From contig NZ_JPRM01000061.1 of assembly GCF_000737695.1 (NCBI RefSeq), positions 1-37,103 on the forward strand: 37,103 nucleotides of DNA. Reading direction: 5' to 3'. This DNA is from Flavobacterium hydatis. Its GTDB lineage: Bacteria; Bacteroidota; Bacteroidia; Flavobacteriales; Flavobacteriaceae. Below are positions 34,815-37,103 of this stretch, one piece after another. The position numbers were made by a program, and so were the translations under genes. Every line of letters starts with the position of its first letter. Positions within the stretch are counted from its first letter, which is position 1. The notes beneath the pieces are model-generated. The model had not been told where the DNA came from and ran no database searches. It was given only the letters and a program-made list of their open reading frames with translations.

Positions 34815-34880
34815 TTTTTTCTTTTTTTATTCTTTATAGATTCACTTTGTGGGCACGGAAAAAATTTCCGCGCAATCGGG
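34815..34880. repeat. Direct repeat, divergent copy B
   Basis: A shorter, more divergent copy of the 83-bp repeat immediately before copy C. Its core GCACGGAAAAAATTTCCGCGC is nearly palindromic (9-bp arms with one mismatch), suggesting a hairpin is the conserved property. Confidence 0.65.
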
Positions 34881-34963
34881 TTTTCTTTTTCTATTCTTTA
34901 TCGATTTTGTTTGTAGACACGAAAAGAATTTCCGCGCTATCGTTACGTATATTCTAGCTATCA
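34881..34963. repeat. 83-bp direct repeat, copy C
   Basis: Same orientation and length as copy A; the 11 substitutions are mostly transitions. It is adjacent to copy B. Confidence 0.8.
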
Positions 34964-34999
34964 GGTATAGGCACTGCGATTGTGGAAAAAAATTCGATA

Positions 35000-35659
35000 C
35001 TATTGTTCCCCATATTTAAACGGTTGAAATTCATTAATTTTATAAACTAATGAACTCTCTTGTTCAAAAATAATAATGACTTTATCTCTATACAATTCAA
35101 ATCTTTTAACTTTAAGATTAATAAATTCGCTTGGCAATTTTCTAAAAAATAATTTCCTCCCTTTTTCAGAAAATAAAAAAATGTCATAATCTTTTTTAAA
35201 AAATAAAATCTCCTCTCCTGAATTTTCCACAATCTCAATTTCGAATTTATTAACATCAATTTCGCCTATTTTTTTATCTAAATTACATATTATTAAATAT
35301 CTATAATTAGAACTTGAGCCTTGTGATAGGGCAATATAATCCTCCTTAAATAATAATTTCGGAATCATTCCATTATGAGAATTACAATCGAACGAATAAT
35401 AATCAAGTGTGTCAATAATTCCATTCAGTTTTATTTCAATACCATAACTCTTGTTCGTGTTAATTGGAATAAATCTAACGTAATCTCCATTTTTAAAAAC
35501 TGTATCCTTAGCTGTAGTACACTTAAGAAAAGCATCTTTACTTAAATCATTATTTTTAATAATTAAGGCTTCATTTTTGTCTTCTTGTAATTGATTACTA
35601 TTCTGACAATTAAACAGCAACAAACAAATTAATAATATGCAATAATATTTATAAATCAT
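35000..35659 (-). CDS. Unrecognised lipoprotein, beta-rich
   Basis: 219 residues from the ATG at 35659, chosen because it places a clean lipoprotein signal (M-I-Y-K-Y-Y-C-I-L-L-I-C-L-L-L-F-N-C) at the N-terminus; an in-frame ATG at 35695 adds 12 residues without improving it. The mature protein alternates short hydrophobic strands with turns (Y-I-A-L-S-Q-G-S-S-S-N-Y-R-Y-L-I-I-C-N-L; I-F-L-F-S-E-K-G-R-K), like a small beta-propeller or beta-sandwich. No known family was recognised. It is strongly AT-rich, like its neighbours. Confidence 0.75.
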   Translation of the reverse strand: MIYKYYCILLICLLLFNCQNSNQLQEDKNEALIIKNNDLSKDAFLKCTTAKDTVFKNGDYVRFIPINTNKSYGIEIKLNGIIDTLDYYSFDCNSHNGMIPKLLFKEDYIALSQGSSSNYRYLIICNLDKKIGEIDVNKFEIEIVENSGEEILFFKKDYDIFLFSEKGRKLFFRKLPSEFINLKVKRFELYRDKVIIIFEQESSLVYKINEFQPFKYGEQ

Positions 35660-35733
35660 TTTTATGGTAGTTAATTTAACTGAACAAATTTTCAATATTA
35701 TCGTTACTCTTATCTTTGTCTGCTATATTATTT

Positions 35734-36174
35734 TTAATAAAATAAGAGTTGCTTTTTACTTTGACTGATGATAAGTTCTCCTTTTCCATTATCCCTTATA
35801 ATTAAAAATTTTCCATCATTCTTTTTGAATTTATTTTTTTTATTAACTCCTTTATAAATTAAATTAAGTTCGATTTCATCTATTTTTAAATTCATAGGCT
35901 TTAATGTTTTTTCTTGAAAATTACTTATATAAAAACCGCCTTTTTCTTTTATTATACGAATCCACAAAGTTGTAACTCCATCAGATTCATCACTATATAA
36001 ATAACCATTTTTAATTACTTCTTGTCCATTTAAAAATAAATCAACATGATCTTCTTTAAAACCATCTGCAAATAATATTGACCATACATCTTTGTCTTTA
36101 CTATTTTTTAAAGGGACATTCTGTGACTTACAAGACGCTACAAGTACCAATATTAAAATGAGTTTTTTAATCAT
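35734..36174 (-). CDS. Unrecognised small lipoprotein
   Basis: 146 residues; signal M-I-K-K-L-I-L-I-L-V-L-V-A-S-C15. The mature part has G-F-K-E-D-H-V-D-L-F-L-N-G-Q-E-V and many Lys/Ile beta strands, and looks like a single beta-sandwich. It lies between two other unrecognised genes on the same strand (gaps of 74 and 66 bases). No family recognised. Confidence 0.75.
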   Translation of the reverse strand: MIKKLILILVLVASCKSQNVPLKNSKDKDVWSILFADGFKEDHVDLFLNGQEVIKNGYLYSDESDGVTTLWIRIIKEKGGFYISNFQEKTLKPMNLKIDEIELNLIYKGVNKKNKFKKNDGKFLIIRDNGKGELIISQSKKQLLFY

Positions 36175-36240
36175 AATATTATCTCTTTTATTTAATTTCT
36201 CATTATCATAAGCGAGTTACTTATGTACTTGCAATCACTT

Positions 36241-36534
36241 TTACTCTACAGTTTTTACTATATTAATCATGGCTAACATTTTATTTTTTCTTATTCTTAA
36301 TCCGATATTCCAAATGTTTTTACAACCCGAAATCAGAATAGGATTTTCATCAACAAAATCCTCCATAATTAATCTTTTTTTATCTTTTTCCGTGAAACTG
36401 TCTATAGGCTTAACATCTAATTCATTTAACCATACACGCATTGCTTCATGTTCATTAGTTGCATAAACTTGAGCAATATAAGTTCCCCCATCATATTCCA
36501 TTATAAAACTGTATAAGTACTTCCTTTTTTCCAT
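36241..36534 (-). CDS. Unrecognised small cytoplasmic protein
   Basis: 97 residues without signal peptide. The N-terminal half (Y-L-Y-S-F-I-M-E-Y-D-G-G-T-Y-I-A-Q-V, then A-T-N-E-H-E-A-M-R-V-W-L) predicts two strands and a helix, loosely like the HicB or dsRBD arrangement, but the similarity is too short to name a family. It starts 13 bases after the stop of the right-edge gene, so the two are likely co-transcribed. Confidence 0.7.
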   Translation of the reverse strand: MEKRKYLYSFIMEYDGGTYIAQVYATNEHEAMRVWLNELDVKPIDSFTEKDKKRLIMEDFVDENPILISGCKNIWNIGLRIRKNKMLAMINIVKTVE

Positions 36535-36547
36535 TTATTACTATCTT

Positions 36548-37103
36548 TTATTTATTACCATCCAAACCCTTCTTTCCGTCTATAATTTTCAACACTTCCT
36601 CTTCATATATAAGATTAGTTGACTCCTGTAGATACTTTTTAAGTAGAACTAAATTTGTATCCGATTCCATTATACTTATAAATCTCAAACAAGCAACGGC
36701 AATAAAAGTTGATAAATTATCTGTATCTAACAAGAGAATTGGGTATGTTTTTTTATTGAATTTTTCTTTATTTTTCTTATCCTCAAAATACCTCATATCA
36801 CAATAAAACAAATCTATTAATGCATATATTGTAAAATCTTCTCTTAATCTTACCATCCTTTCGATATTCAAAACATAAAAATCAAAAAAACTAAAATGCA
36901 AAAATCTAACAAATTTGTTATTCAAATCAGTTTTATAAAAGTCAAATAAATTATAAACTTCTATAAGCTTATGAATTAAATCAAAATTGTTCTCGACGAT
37001 TATTTTATCTAAGAAAATCTCTATTTCATTTTTAATCTGAAAAAATTCCTCATTACATTTCTCTTTTTCTTCTTCTGAAAGAAATTTTTTATCACTACTT
37101 ACT
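36548..37103 (-). CDS. Unrecognised helical protein, 5' truncated at the window edge
   Basis: The minus-strand frame stays open to the right edge: at least 185 residues, with no start in the window (the TTG at 36925 is internal). The visible part begins S-S-D-K-K-F-L-S-E-E-E-K-E-K-C-N-E-E-F-F and is mostly alpha-helical and charged; the centre has I-Y-A-L-I-D-L-F-Y-C-D-M-R-Y and P-I-L-L-L-D-T-D-N-L-S-T-F-I-A-V. No family recognised; the size and neighbourhood would fit an immunity-type protein, but this is only a guess. Confidence 0.65.
   Translation of the reverse strand, partial: VSSDKKFLSEEEKEKCNEEFFQIKNEIEIFLDKIIVENNFDLIHKLIEVYNLFDFYKTDLNNKFVRFLHFSFFDFYVLNIERMVRLREDFTIYALIDLFYCDMRYFEDKKNKEKFNKKTYPILLLDTDNLSTFIAVACLRFISIMESDTNLVLLKKYLQESTNLIYEEEVLKIIDGKKGLDGNK

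Larger units (their letters stand above)
34672..34999. other. Intergenic region holding repeat copies B and C
   Basis: No gene. 34815-34963 is repeat-derived. The remaining 140 bases upstream of the lipoprotein start should hold its promoter, but no clear TAnnTTTG element was found. A degenerate echo of the repeat (TGTGGAAAAAAATTCGATACT) runs to about 35002, into the stop of the next gene. Confidence 0.5.

Noticed and set aside
36241..36534. HicB-type antitoxin
   Set aside because: Only a short strand-strand-helix resemblance and no HicA-like partner nearby.
36548..36925. Right-edge protein as a complete 125-residue gene starting at 36925
   Set aside because: That start is a TTG inside a frame that remains open to the window end; the gene is truncated, not short.

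Overview
The window looks like the chromosome of a Flavobacterium-like member of the Bacteroidota. It is low-GC, and promoters where visible follow the TTG-N19-TAnnTTTG pattern instead of TTGACA/TATAAT. Signal peptides end in FA|Q or S|Q, lipoproteins carry a Bacteroidota-type surface-export signal, and several families of palindromic intergenic repeats familiar from Flavobacterium are present. No tRNA, rRNA, CRISPR array, transposase or integrase was seen.

Layout. (1) 1-6431, minus strand: the N-terminal 2143 residues of a giant secreted adhesin-like protein, made of Ig-like (CHU_C-associated) domains and five jelly-roll-like modules in a ~400-residue higher-order repeat; it continues past the left edge. 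(2) 6432-7683: a gene-poor, AT-rich gap, then a CI/LexA-like repressor whose S24 domain has lost its catalytic residues. (3) 8356-16625: a mostly housekeeping block: a DUF6495-like gene, rplI-rpsR-rpsF with promoter and terminator, an orphan LytTR response regulator, priA, a subclass B1 metallo-beta-lactamase paired with a DUF2147 protein, a YihY/BrkB membrane protein and nadC. (4) 16987-19676: a surface lipoprotein lipase of the zinc-containing family I.5, and an AlkC-type DNA glycosylase with a C-terminal Ig-like domain, separated and followed by dispersed hairpin repeats. (5) 20106-28717: a divalent-metal efflux operon: small Cys-rich periplasmic protein, CzcA/CusA RND pump fused to its own TolC-like outer-membrane factor, adaptor lipoprotein, a methyltransferase and a Zn/Cd-type P-type ATPase, closed by a strong terminator. 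(6) 29027-31492: a pirin-pirin-OsmC-GNAT operon with an operator-like palindrome over its promoter and four 10-bp tandem units upstream. (7) 31693-34022: secreted adenosine deaminase, a small ABM-fold protein and rlmH. (8) 34177-37103: AT-rich minus-strand genes for unrecognised lipoproteins and small proteins. The first is bracketed by 83-bp direct repeats, and the last runs off the right edge.

How the genes work together. In the metal operon the ATPase would move Zn/Cd-like ions from cytoplasm to periplasm, and the RND pump, adaptor and fused outer-membrane factor would move them out of the cell, with the Cys-rich protein as a possible periplasmic metal binder. The pirin operon looks like a redox or electrophile stress unit. 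The most unusual features are the RND-TolC fusion with an internal signal peptide (a probable signal-peptidase-processed polyprotein), the operator architecture before the pirins, the adhesin super-repeat, and the repeat-bracketed lipoprotein gene at the right end. Function could not be assigned to the right-edge genes, and no complete new system is claimed there.
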